From NCBI GenBank assembly GCA_052379845.1, contig JBQTCF010000008.1: DNA of 64,000 nt; one strand, 5' to 3'. This document shows positions 9,384 through 17,862 of the stretch, piece by piece (within the stretch, counting starts at the first letter, position 1; every line of letters begins with the position of its first letter). Source of the stretch: Roseinatronobacter sp052379845 (GTDB taxonomy: Bacteria > Pseudomonadota > Alphaproteobacteria > Rhodobacterales > Rhodobacteraceae). The position numbers and the translations under genes are program-made. The notes beneath the pieces were generated by a model that was given only the letters and a program-made list of their open reading frames with translations, was not told where the DNA came from and searched no databases.

Positions 9384-10332
9384 AGGTGCGCGCATACATT
9401 TCGCGCAAATGCCCTTCCACTGTTGTGGGGGCATAGCGGGGCGGGTCAGTTTCGCTGGCACATCCCGGCAGGCAGGTAACCGGTTCATCCGGGTTGCCCG
9501 AGAAGAAGAACGGAACCGAATAGCGTTCCCGCCCCGACAGGTTCACCACCCGGTGCAACGTGGAACGGTAGCGGTCATTCGTCCAGCGTGCAATCATGTC
9601 GCCCAGATTCACAATGTAGCTGTCCGGCACGGGCGGCGCATCCACCCAGCCCGCTGTTTCATCCCAGACCTGCAAACCGCCCACATCATCTTGCATCAGC
9701 AAGGTCAGCGCGCCCCAGTCGGTATGCGCCCCGCAGCCCTTTTCACCGGGCAAGGGGTTGGCCGGTTGCGGGGGGTAGTGAATCAGGCGCAGATTGGCCA
9801 TGGGGGACTGGCAGAATGGCGCAAAGTGATCTTGTGGCAACTCCAGCGACAGCGCCAGCCCCTGCATTAGCCGCGCACCCAGAACCTGCATTTCGTCAAA
9901 ATAGCGTTCCATGACGGCGCGAAACTGGTCCATCCCTTCGGGCCATTGGTTGGGGCCATGGTTGAACTTGCCCGCAATAACGCGCGGGTCATCAAGGGGC
10001 AGATCCTCGCCTGAATAGAAGCTTTCCTTCAGGTCCGGCGGCGCGCCTGCTTCCAGTGTCTGGCCGCGCATGGGTTCATAGCCACGGTTGCAAATACTGT
10101 TCGCCATGCTGATGGCCGTCTTGCGTGCCAGCGGCTGGTCAAAGAACGCGGCCGCCTGTTCCAGCACACTGGCGCGCAGGTCCGCGTCAATTCCGTGGCC
10201 GGTCAGATACATGAAGCCCTTGTCCTGACAGGCTGCGCGAATGGCGCGCCCAACACGCGCGCGGGTGGCGGGGTCATCACTGGCAAGGCCGCTGATATCG
10301 ACGATGGGAAGTGCCGGTGTTTTGTCGTGCAT
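9376..10332 (-). CDS. 2-oxoglutarate/Fe(II) dioxygenase, isopenicillin N synthase family
   Basis: A 318-residue non-haem iron oxygenase. The facial triad is visible: HTD at residues 203-205 and His260, with the co-substrate-binding R-Y-S at 270-272. The N-terminal DIOX_N region starts at LPIVDISGL. The start at 10332 follows AAAGGA by seven bases. The family includes thymine 7-hydroxylase and other hydroxylases and demethylases as well as IPNS, so an oxidation of a base or an N/O-methyl group would fit the neighbouring deaminases. A second member (16801-17805) lies in the divergent arm. Confidence 0.87.
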   Translation of the reverse strand: MHDKTPALPIVDISGLASDDPATRARVGRAIRAACQDKGFMYLTGHGIDADLRASVLEQAAAFFDQPLARKTAISMANSICNRGYEPMRGQTLEAGAPPDLKESFYSGEDLPLDDPRVIAGKFNHGPNQWPEGMDQFRAVMERYFDEMQVLGARLMQGLALSLELPQDHFAPFCQSPMANLRLIHYPPQPANPLPGEKGCGAHTDWGALTLLMQDDVGGLQVWDETAGWVDAPPVPDSYIVNLGDMIARWTNDRYRSTLHRVVNLSGRERYSVPFFFSGNPDEPVTCLPGCASETDPPRYAPTTVEGHLREMYARTYA

Positions 10333-10358
10333 GGCATGATCCTTTTGCAAAAATGGGG

Positions 10359-11699
10359 TCAGGCGTGTTGAACGCGCGCGCTGGCGCGCTGGTGGTCACG
10401 GCGCAATGCGGCAATGTCGAACCCCGGTATCTGGCCATCCCAGACCGTCCAGCGTCCGGCAATCATAACCCTGTCGGCACGGTGCGCCCCGCAATTGACC
10501 AAGGCCGCAATCGGGTCGCCATGACCGGAAAACCGCAATTCATCCAGTGTGAAACAGGCCAGATCAGCCGCCATCCCCACCGCGATACGCCCTAGATCGT
10601 CCCCGCGCCCGATACAGGCAGCCGACCCTTCGGTGGCCCAACGCAGCGCGTCCAGATGGGTGACAGCGGACACCCCGTAATGATGGCGCTGCAGCAGAAA
10701 TGCCTGCCGCACTTCCTGCATCAGGTTGGAACTGTCCTGCGCGGCGGACCCGTCCACCCCAAGGCCCACAGTCACGCCCGCCGCTTCCAGTTCGCACACC
10801 CGGCAATGCCCTGAATGGATGATCATGTTGGAACAGGGGCAATGCGTGACGCAGGTTCCCGCGCGGGCCAGCCGCGCAATGTCGGGGTCAGAAAAATGCA
10901 CGCCATGTGCCAGCCACACATCCGAACCCAGCCAGCCGGTTTCATCCAGATAATCAAGTGGGCGCATCCCGAAGGTTTCCAGACACCAGGCTTCCTCGTC
11001 GCGGGTTTCGGCCAGATGGGTGTGCAGCCGTGCAGTATGCCTGCGCGCCAGATCGGCCGAGGCCGTCATCAGATCGCGCGTGACAGAAAACGGCGAACAG
11101 GGGGCCAGCGCAATCTGGATTTGCGCACCATGGGACGCGTCATGATAGGTGGACAGCAGCCTTTCGCTGTCGGCAAGAATGTCGTCACGGTCCTGCACCA
11201 CACTGTCAGGGGGCAGGCCGCCATCCTTGGCCGACAGGTTCATCGACCCGCGCGTGAACACACCTCGCATGCCAAGCGCGCGCGCTTCATTCACTTCAAT
11301 GTCGATGCCGTGTTCGCACCCTTTGGGGAAAACATAGTGATGGTCGGTCGTGGTGGTGCAGCCCGACAGCATAAGTTCGGCCAGCGCTACGCGCATTCCC
11401 AGCGCCAGATCTTCCGGTGTCATACGCGCCCAGACCGGATACAGGGCTTGCAACCATGGGAACAGTTCCCGGTTCAATGCGGGCGGAAACGCACGCGTCA
11501 AGGTCTGGTAGAAATGGTGATGTGTGTTGATCAGACCGGGAATAACCACATGGTCTGACATGTCCACCACCTGATCAACCGGTGTTTGCGGCATGCCGCC
11601 TGCGCGCACCAGTTCGGTAATGCGCCCGTCGTCAACCACCACGCCCCCACCCGCATCAGCGGCCAGAATGGCAAGGGGGTTCTTTAACCAGATCCTCAT
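10359..11699 (-). CDS. Amidohydrolase, 8-oxoguanine deaminase-like
   Basis: A 446-residue metal-dependent deaminase of the COG0402 (ATZ/TRZ, SsnA) family. Metal ligands are seen in INTHHHFYQTL (about residues 58-66), HLAETRDEE, LAHGVHFS and GVDGSAAQDSS. The sequence has the look of 8-oxoguanine deaminase / hydroxydechloroatrazine ethylaminohydrolase members (long loop with PALNRELFPWLQALYPVW, and DHHYVFP). It probably deaminates a substituted purine, triazine or pyrimidine. The start at 11699 gives MRIWLKNP; an upstream extension is unlikely. Next to a cytidine/guanine-type deaminase gene, it suggests purine-like substrates. Confidence 0.83.
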   Translation of the reverse strand: MRIWLKNPLAILAADAGGGVVVDDGRITELVRAGGMPQTPVDQVVDMSDHVVIPGLINTHHHFYQTLTRAFPPALNRELFPWLQALYPVWARMTPEDLALGMRVALAELMLSGCTTTTDHHYVFPKGCEHGIDIEVNEARALGMRGVFTRGSMNLSAKDGGLPPDSVVQDRDDILADSERLLSTYHDASHGAQIQIALAPCSPFSVTRDLMTASADLARRHTARLHTHLAETRDEEAWCLETFGMRPLDYLDETGWLGSDVWLAHGVHFSDPDIARLARAGTCVTHCPCSNMIIHSGHCRVCELEAAGVTVGLGVDGSAAQDSSNLMQEVRQAFLLQRHHYGVSAVTHLDALRWATEGSAACIGRGDDLGRIAVGMAADLACFTLDELRFSGHGDPIAALVNCGAHRADRVMIAGRWTVWDGQIPGFDIAALRRDHQRASARVQHA

Positions 11700-11740
11700 A
11701 TTTGCAGGCCCTTTTCTGGTGGCAGGGGGCAGGCGCGGGG

Positions 11741-12241
11741 TCAAAGCCCGTTCCAGAACCCGTGATGGACAAGCGCGCTTTCGTCAGACAGCAGCGGACC
11801 AAGAACTTCAACGCGGCGTTGCCCTGAAGCGAACACCTGCACGCATGGCAGATCCATGGTCAGGTTCTCGGGGTCGGGGCCAATAAGGTCTTTCAGCGCG
11901 CTTTCGCTCAGGCCATGCACCACACGTCCCACCCCCGCCCAGTAGACCGATCCCGAACACATCGCGCAGGGTTCCGCAGAGGTGTACATGGTGCAGTCTG
12001 ACAGGAATTCCGCACTGTAGCGTTTTGAGGCTTCGGTCATCAGGTTACGCTCTGCATGGCCGGTGCGGTCCGATTGGGTGGCGCAGGTGTTCATCGCTTC
12101 CAGAAGAACCGCCCCGTCAGGCCCTGCCAGCAGCGCGCCAAAAGGGTGGTCGCCGCGCGCGCGCGATTGCTGCGCAAGATCAATGGTGCGGCGCAGAAGC
12201 TGCAGGTCAGTTTCGGTTGGGGGACTGGGGGGCGCTGACAT
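11741..12241 (-). CDS. Nucleoside/base deaminase (CMP/dCMP deaminase fold)
   Basis: A 166-residue zinc deaminase. The zinc motif is complete: H62-A-E64 and P-C92-x-x-C95. Length and the region EPCAMCSGSVYWAGVGRVVHG resemble bacterial guanine deaminase (GuaD) and TadA-type proteins. Because it is in a catabolic operon, a free-base deaminase (guanine, or a modified purine) is more probable than tRNA editing. It is the first gene of the minus-strand arm; the promoter must lie in 12242-12647. Confidence 0.82.
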   Translation of the reverse strand: MSAPPSPPTETDLQLLRRTIDLAQQSRARGDHPFGALLAGPDGAVLLEAMNTCATQSDRTGHAERNLMTEASKRYSAEFLSDCTMYTSAEPCAMCSGSVYWAGVGRVVHGLSESALKDLIGPDPENLTMDLPCVQVFASGQRRVEVLGPLLSDESALVHHGFWNGL

Positions 12242-12647
12242 GGCAATGGTCCTTTCAAGGGCGACTCGGGCCTATGGGTTCAGGGTCAGATTCGGTGCAA
12301 AAAACGCAACACTGTTCCTGTGCGCAACACAGCGCTTCTGCGGCCAGCGCCCGAAATCTGTGCACAAACCCGCAAATCTGACTGAATTTTCGCCGTTTTG
12401 CCCTGCGCCCCTGCCCGCCTGTCAGTTTTTTCTGCATTGCCGCGCGAAGCTGCCGCAATTTGGTCTTGTCGCCAGGTAGAAGCGGTCAGGACAACACAGT
12501 GTTCGGGACATTGCCAGCGGCGGGAAACCAACCCGGGGTTACACCCATGATCGCTTCGTGCCGAACTGTCATATTGCCAAGCTTTCTTCATGTTGCACAC
12601 GGCGGCAGTGCTTGCGCCTGCCATCTGCCCAGAACAAGGACCAGCCC
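12242..12647. promoter_or_regulatory. Divergent promoter region of the two catabolic arms
   Basis: This 406-base stretch separates the minus-strand deaminase operon from the plus-strand ABC transporter operon and contains no convincing gene. It has two CGCAACA heptamers on the plus strand (12305-12311 and 12323-12329), spaced by 18 bases. The same heptamer is the half site of the palindromes at 28038-28056 and 30641-30659, but here no full palindrome is formed. The ribosome site AAGGA lies before 12648. Confidence 0.5.
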
Positions 12648-13661
12648 ATGAAACCTTCTGCTTCCACCAAATCTGTCAAACATGCTTTGTATTCTGTTGG
12701 CCTTGCCTTGGGCCTTGGCGCGTCGGCGGCCAGCGCGGCCGACCCTGTCACATTCCAGCTGGACTGGCTGCCCGGTGGTGACAAAGCGCCCATCTATGTG
12801 TGTGTGCATCAGGGCATTTGCGCCGACCACGGGCTTGATGTGACCATCAATGGCGGGCGCGGATCATCCGAGGCGATTACATTTCTGGCAACCGGCCGCG
12901 CCGATATTGGCACTGGCGGGATAGAGGCGCTGATGGCGGCAATTGCCAATGATCAGGTGCCCGTCAAGGCGGTTGCGTCTGTCTATACGCGCGCGCCCCA
13001 TGCGTTCTATACGCTGAAATCGTCGGGCATCGACACATTGGAAGGGGTGGCTGGCAAACATATTGTCACATCGCCCTTCACATCGTCGAACGTGTTTTTG
13101 CCACTGGTCTTGCAGGAACTTGGCCTGAGCGAGGATGATATTGAGCTGACCCGCGCAGACCCTGGCGCGCTGGGGCCCATGTTGATGACAGGCTCTGCCG
13201 ATGTCATGATCGCATGGATGACCGATGTGACCCGCTACAGCAATCAGGCCGCGGCGGCGGGCCATGAACTGAACATCATGCCATGGTCAACCGGCGGGCT
13301 GGACCTGTATGGGCTGGTCCTGATTGCGGCAGATAAGTTCATGGAAGAACGCCCCGAAGTGGCGCAGCGCTTCATTGACGCCTATCGCCAGTCGGTCCGG
13401 TTTACCTATGAAAACCCCGAACTGGCCGCGGAATCCGTGGCGGCCATGGTGCCCGAACTGGAAATGGAAAATGTCGTGGGGTCCGTGCGGGACATGCTGG
13501 TTCTGGCCTTCAATGAAGTGACCGAAGCCGACGGCCAGGGTGCATTGACGCCCGAACGGCTGGCCCAGACATGGGAATGGGTATCGCAGGCGCAGGAACT
13601 GGCCCCTGATGCGCTGGACCCTGAAACCATCGTTGACCGCCGCTTCCTGCCCGGAAACTAA
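12648..13661 (+). CDS. NMT1/THI5-type ABC transporter substrate-binding protein
   Basis: A 337-residue periplasmic binding protein. The start at 12648 follows AAGGA and opens a signal peptide of about 30 residues ending ASAASA. The mature protein begins DPVTFQLDWLPGGDKAPIYV, the hallmark of the NMT1/THI5-like/SsuA group that binds pyrimidines, aromatic sulfonates or related small molecules. TGRADIGTGG is the second conserved block. It is followed at 3 bases by its ATPase and then a permease, then an amidohydrolase and a dioxygenase, so the ligand is probably the N-heterocycle processed by those enzymes. Confidence 0.87.
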   Translation: MKPSASTKSVKHALYSVGLALGLGASAASAADPVTFQLDWLPGGDKAPIYVCVHQGICADHGLDVTINGGRGSSEAITFLATGRADIGTGGIEALMAAIANDQVPVKAVASVYTRAPHAFYTLKSSGIDTLEGVAGKHIVTSPFTSSNVFLPLVLQELGLSEDDIELTRADPGALGPMLMTGSADVMIAWMTDVTRYSNQAAAAGHELNIMPWSTGGLDLYGLVLIAADKFMEERPEVAQRFIDAYRQSVRFTYENPELAAESVAAMVPELEMENVVGSVRDMLVLAFNEVTEADGQGALTPERLAQTWEWVSQAQELAPDALDPETIVDRRFLPGN

Positions 13662-13664
13662 GGC

Positions 13665-14444
13665 ATGACGGGGCAAGAACCGGCCAGTATTCGCTTTTCA
13701 GGGGTTGGACAGGTTTTCGAAACCGACTCTGGCCCGCTGGAAGCCTTGCGCGGGGTGGATTTTACAGTTGCGCGGCATGAATTTGTTGCCGTGCTTGGCC
13801 CCTCGGGCTGTGGAAAATCGACATTGCTGCGCATCATCGCGGGGTTGATTGCGCCCACCTCGGGCACAGTGTCGGTGTTTGACGTGCCCGTGACCCGCCC
13901 GCGCGATGATATTGGCATTGTGTTCCAGAAACCCACCCTGCTGCCATGGGCCAATGTGGAAGATAACGTGGTGTTTCCCGCCCGGCACAAAACCGGCCGC
14001 GTCAGCCGCGCGGACCGCGAAAAAGCCCGCGAGATACTGGCCACAGTGGGACTTGCCGGTTTTGAAAAGCGCCTGCCCGACGAATTGTCGGGCGGGATGC
14101 AACAGCGCGTGGGAATTGCCCGCGCGTTGCTGATGGACCCTGACATCTTGCTGATGGACGAACCCTTTTCAGCGCTGGATGCGCTGACCCGCGAAGAAAT
14201 GGGCTTTGAATTGCTGCGCCTGTGGGAAGCGCGGCCAAAAACCGTGCTGTTCATCACCCATTCCATAAGCGAGGCCGTGTTGCTGGCCGACCGTGTGCTG
14301 GTGATGGGGGCGCGTCCGGGCACGATTGTTGATGACAGCCCCGTTCCCCTGCCGCGCCCGCGCGGAATAGAAACCACAAAAAACAAGGTGATGCATGACT
14401 TTGCAGGACACCTCCGCAGCCTCCTCCTCAAGCGGGCAGCGTAG
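13665..14444 (+). CDS. ABC transporter ATP-binding protein (SsuB/TauB type)
   Basis: A 259-residue ABC ATPase of the nitrate/sulfonate/pyrimidine subfamily. Walker A GPSGCGKST lies near residues 45-53, the signature LSGGMQQRVGIARAL and Walker B ILLMDEPFSALDA follow, and the switch histidine is in FITHSISEAVLLADRV. It lies 3 bases after the binding-protein gene and overlaps the permease gene, so the three are one transporter. Confidence 0.9.
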   Translation: MTGQEPASIRFSGVGQVFETDSGPLEALRGVDFTVARHEFVAVLGPSGCGKSTLLRIIAGLIAPTSGTVSVFDVPVTRPRDDIGIVFQKPTLLPWANVEDNVVFPARHKTGRVSRADREKAREILATVGLAGFEKRLPDELSGGMQQRVGIARALLMDPDILLMDEPFSALDALTREEMGFELLRLWEARPKTVLFITHSISEAVLLADRVLVMGARPGTIVDDSPVPLPRPRGIETTKNKVMHDFAGHLRSLLLKRAA

Positions 14445-15243
14445 CATGAAACAGCCGTTGGGCCGCAAGATCAGCCGGGTATTGTTGCGCGTGCCGGGGG
14501 TTTTGCCCGCATTGACCTTCGTTTTGATCCTTGCTGTGTGGGAACTGTCGGTGATGGTATTTTCCATACCGTCCTATGTGTTGCCCGCCCCGTCGCGGAT
14601 AGCGACCGGGTTTGATGCCGTGTCCACCCATCGCTGGTTCCAGCATATCTGGGCCACATTGCGGGTGGCACTTATCGGGTATGGCATTTCCATCATCGTG
14701 GCCCTGCCGCTTGCCATTGCGCTGACCCGGTCTGAACTTGTGAACAAGGCGCTGTATCCGATTCTGGTGGTCATCCAGTCCACGCCGGTTGTGGCCATTG
14801 CGCCCATCATCATTGTCGTTCTGGGCGCAGGCGATGCGCCGCGCGTGGTCATCACCTTCCTGATTGCATTTTTCCCGCTGGTGGTCAGCACAGCAACCGG
14901 ATTGCTGGCCACCCCGCGCGAATTGATCGAACTGTCAAAATCCCTGCGCGCGCCAGTGTGGCGGGAAATCACGCAAATTCGCCTGCCCTTTGCCATTCCC
15001 TATGTGTTTTCGGCGCTGAAAATTTCCATCACGCTGGCAATTGTGGGTGCGGTGGTGGCCGAGTTTGTGGCCGCCGACAAGGGGCTTGGCTTCTTCATCC
15101 AGTTTTCGACATCCATGTTCCGCCTGCCCGAAGCATGGGCGGGGCTGGGAATTCTGGTGCTGCTGTCGCTGTCGCTGTTTCAGGCGGTGTCACTGGTGCA
15201 GCGGCTGTTCTTTCCCTGGTCGCTGCCAAAGAAACTGCTATGA
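14395..15243 (+). CDS. ABC transporter permease (SsuC/TauC type)
   Basis: A 282-residue inner-membrane permease with about six helices and the cytoplasmic EAA-like loop around ELSKSLRAPVWREITQIRLPFAIPYVFS. The start at 14395 was chosen because AAGG is six bases upstream; it overlaps the ATPase gene by 50 bases. A shorter start at 14446, just after the ATPase stop, has no good ribosome site. It overlaps the following amidohydrolase by four bases (ATGA). Confidence 0.87.
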   Translation: MTLQDTSAASSSSGQRSMKQPLGRKISRVLLRVPGVLPALTFVLILAVWELSVMVFSIPSYVLPAPSRIATGFDAVSTHRWFQHIWATLRVALIGYGISIIVALPLAIALTRSELVNKALYPILVVIQSTPVVAIAPIIIVVLGAGDAPRVVITFLIAFFPLVVSTATGLLATPRELIELSKSLRAPVWREITQIRLPFAIPYVFSALKISITLAIVGAVVAEFVAADKGLGFFIQFSTSMFRLPEAWAGLGILVLLSLSLFQAVSLVQRLFFPWSLPKKLL

Positions 15244-16652
15244 CAGATTTCCTGATCACCAATATTGACCATGGCCTGACGGGCGCGGACGTTGGCCCGC
15301 AGGCGCGGTTTTCGGGCGCGTTGCGGGTGCGCGGCGGGCGCATTGCCGCCATGGGCGCGCTGACCCCCGACCCGGCCGAGCGTGTGATAGACGCGCGCGG
15401 TGCCGTGGTGTGTCCGGGCATGATAAACACCCATCACCACCTGTTCCAATCCGTGCTGAAAGCGGTGCCCGCGGGCATGAACACCCCGCTTGACCCGTGG
15501 TTAATGCATGTCCCCTTCACCTGGTGGCCGCATCTGGATGAACGCGCATTTCGCACCGCTGCCACCATTGGCATGGCCGAACTGGCGCTTTCAGGCGTCA
15601 CAACGGTGTGTGACCACCATTACATCTATTCCGACCGCTATGCGTTCGACCCCAATGAAATCCTGTTTGATGTGGCGGCACGTTTTGGATTGCGCTTCGT
15701 GCTGGCGCGCGGTGGCGGCACGAAGGGGCGCGTGTTTTCAGACCCGTCAGTTCCCCCGGTCCCTGTTGAACCTTTGGATAAATATCTGGACGCTGTGCTG
15801 TCCGCCGCCAGCCGCTGGCATGACCCCGCCCCTGACGCGATGACCCGCGTTGTGATGGGGCCGAATACGCCCATATTCAACTTTGCGGCTGGCGAATTGC
15901 GCGAACTGGCCCAAACCGCGCGGGCGGCGGGGTTGCGGTTGCATGCGCATTTGTCGGAAAACCACGCTTATGTCGATTATACGCTGGCGCAATACGGCCA
16001 GCGGCCCGTGCCATGGCTGGCGGGCCAGGACATGCTGGGGCCGGATGTGTGGTTTGCCCATCTGGTGGAAATTGACGCGGCGGAAATAGCGCTTCTGGCA
16101 CAAACCGGCACGGGCATGGCCCATTGCCCGCAAGCCAATGCGCGGCTTGGGTCCGGTGTGGCCCCTGCCGATGCGCTGCATGATGCGGGCGGGGTTGTGT
16201 CGCTGGCTGTGGACGGGGCGGGCGCGAATGAAGCCGCCGACATGGGGTCCGCACTTTATGCCGCGTTCTGCCTGCACCGCGCGACCAAAGGGGCCACAGC
16301 CCTTGCGGCGGAAACGGTGCTGCACTGGGCGACCATGGGCGGGGCGCGGGTGCTGGGCATGGGCGCCATTGGCCAGCTTGCGCCCGGTATGGCCGCTGAT
16401 ATTGCCATCATCGACATTTCCGCACCGCGCTATATGGGTCAGCATGATGCGACCATTGGCCCCGTCATTTCCGGCGGCGGGCTGCATATCCGGCACAGTT
16501 TCGTTGCAGGGCGCGACATTGTGCGCGACGGCGCAATCGCCGGGCTGGACCTTGCCGCATTGTCGCAGGACGCGCGTGCCGTCACCCGCGACCTGATCAC
16601 ACGCCAAACAGGAGGATATGCGCCACAACGGGCCTGCGCCGCCCCAGTGTAA
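15240..16652 (+). CDS. Amidohydrolase (ATZ/TRZ-type deaminase), second copy
   Basis: A 470-residue COG0402 amidohydrolase. Metal ligands appear in INTHHHLFQSVLK, HLSENHAYVDY, FAHLVEI and SLAVDGAGANEAADM. The long loop with PWLMHVPFTWWPHLDE is similar in place to the one in 10359-11699, so the two are distant paralogues. The start at 15240 gives MTDFLITNIDHG and overlaps the permease stop (ATGA). A much longer upstream frame runs through the permease gene and is ignored. Likely a hydrolytic deaminase acting on the compound imported by the adjacent transporter. Confidence 0.83.
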   Translation: MTDFLITNIDHGLTGADVGPQARFSGALRVRGGRIAAMGALTPDPAERVIDARGAVVCPGMINTHHHLFQSVLKAVPAGMNTPLDPWLMHVPFTWWPHLDERAFRTAATIGMAELALSGVTTVCDHHYIYSDRYAFDPNEILFDVAARFGLRFVLARGGGTKGRVFSDPSVPPVPVEPLDKYLDAVLSAASRWHDPAPDAMTRVVMGPNTPIFNFAAGELRELAQTARAAGLRLHAHLSENHAYVDYTLAQYGQRPVPWLAGQDMLGPDVWFAHLVEIDAAEIALLAQTGTGMAHCPQANARLGSGVAPADALHDAGGVVSLAVDGAGANEAADMGSALYAAFCLHRATKGATALAAETVLHWATMGGARVLGMGAIGQLAPGMAADIAIIDISAPRYMGQHDATIGPVISGGGLHIRHSFVAGRDIVRDGAIAGLDLAALSQDARAVTRDLITRQTGGYAPQRACAAPV

Positions 16653-16800
16653 TGCACCCGCGCGGCGCTGCCCTGCCCGCGCGTGATCTGCTTCAAACCC
16701 GGAGTAGAAGCTGTCAGCGCCCGCGCGGCGCAGGTCATTGCTCCAATACCCCCCTTGCTGCCCTGCCGGTTCGTGCAGGGCCGGAAACTGGAGAAAAGAC

Positions 16801-17805
16801 ATGAACACCCCATCAGCAACCGGATATGGACTGGCCGAACTGGACAAGGAAACCCGCATTGGCGGCACTGGAATAGAAGTGCAGCGCGACATTCCCCAGA
16901 TCGACATGAGCGATTTTTTCAACCGCCGCGCGGAAATTGCAGATGCCCTGTGGGATGCGGCAACGGGTATCGGGTTCTTTCAACTGACCAACCATGCCAT
17001 CCCCCAAACGCTGATCGATGAAGCCTTTGACCTGAGCGAGGCATTCTTCGACCTGCCTGCGGATGTGAAGGCGCAATATCCGCTGGCACCGGGCACCAAT
17101 GCTGGCTGGGAATTCAAGGAACAGGTCCGCCCGTCCACTGGCACGGCAGACAACAAGGAAAGCTATCAGATTACCCTGCCGCGCATGTCGAAACTGTGGC
17201 CCACAGGCGAAGAACTGGCCGGGTTCAAGGCCACCATGCTGGAATTTGAACGGGCAAACTGGGCGCTTGGCATGAAAGTGTTGTCCTGCTTTGCGGACAA
17301 GCTGGGGTTCCAGACAGATTTCTTCACCCAAGCCCATGACCCGCTGCGCGCGCAGTATCAGTCCACCTTGCGGTTGATCCATTATCTGGGCATGGAAGAT
17401 GCCAAGCCTGAAGATTTCAAGTTCTGGCGCGCGGGCGCGCATACGGATTTTGATTGCCTGACCTTGCTGCACCAGCGCCCCGGACAGGGCGGGTTGCAAT
17501 TGTGCCCCGGCAAGGATTCCAACGGCCGCGCCATTGCCTGGACGGATGTGCCCCCCCTGCCCGGTGTGATTACCTGCAATATCGGCGACATGCTGATGCG
17601 GTGGTCCGATGACAAATTGCTGTCCAACCTGCACCGTGTGCGTATGCCAAAACCCGAAGAATACCTTGGCCCGCGCTATTCCATGGCGTTCTTCTGTCAG
17701 GCCAACACCGATGCGGTTCTGGAAGGACCAGAGCGCAAATATGACCCCATGACCGCGCATGACTATATCCAGATGCGACTGGGCGCGAATTTCAGCAAAA
17801 AGTAG
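16801..17805 (+). CDS. 2-oxoglutarate/Fe(II) dioxygenase, isopenicillin N synthase family, second copy
   Basis: A 334-residue oxygenase with HTD at residues 214-216, His278 and R-Y-S at 292-294. The start at 16801 follows GGAGA. A gap of 148 bases separates it from the amidohydrolase gene; I see nothing certain in that gap. It is a paralogue of 9376-10332 but clearly diverged (N-terminal extension of about 30 residues, GGLQLCPG in place of GGLQVWDE). Hydroxylation of a ring or a methyl group is plausible; the substrate is unknown. Confidence 0.86.
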   Translation: MNTPSATGYGLAELDKETRIGGTGIEVQRDIPQIDMSDFFNRRAEIADALWDAATGIGFFQLTNHAIPQTLIDEAFDLSEAFFDLPADVKAQYPLAPGTNAGWEFKEQVRPSTGTADNKESYQITLPRMSKLWPTGEELAGFKATMLEFERANWALGMKVLSCFADKLGFQTDFFTQAHDPLRAQYQSTLRLIHYLGMEDAKPEDFKFWRAGAHTDFDCLTLLHQRPGQGGLQLCPGKDSNGRAIAWTDVPPLPGVITCNIGDMLMRWSDDKLLSNLHRVRMPKPEEYLGPRYSMAFFCQANTDAVLEGPERKYDPMTAHDYIQMRLGANFSKK

Positions 17806-17823
17806 CTGTGGCGAGATTGTCAG

Positions 17824-17846
17824 GTGGCGCGGTTATTCCGCGCCAC
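17824..17846. terminator. Hairpin between convergent dioxygenase and aldehyde dehydrogenase genes
   Basis: A perfect 9-bp GC-rich stem (GTGGCGCGG / CCGCGCCAC) with the loop TTATT in the 57-base gap between two converging genes. There is no long T tract on either side, so it is a bidirectional hairpin whose strength as a terminator is uncertain. Confidence 0.55.
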
Positions 17847-17862
17847 GCTGCCACGCCCCGCG

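Noticed and set aside
14958..15239. An upstream in-frame extension of the second amidohydrolase
   Set aside because: It runs inside the ABC permease gene; the ATGA overlap at 15240 and the start of homology both support the shorter protein.
15747..16922. A 391-codon minus-strand frame across the second amidohydrolase and the dioxygenase start
   Set aside because: It crosses a gene end and an intergenic gap on the other strand and has no motif; it is a codon-bias artefact.
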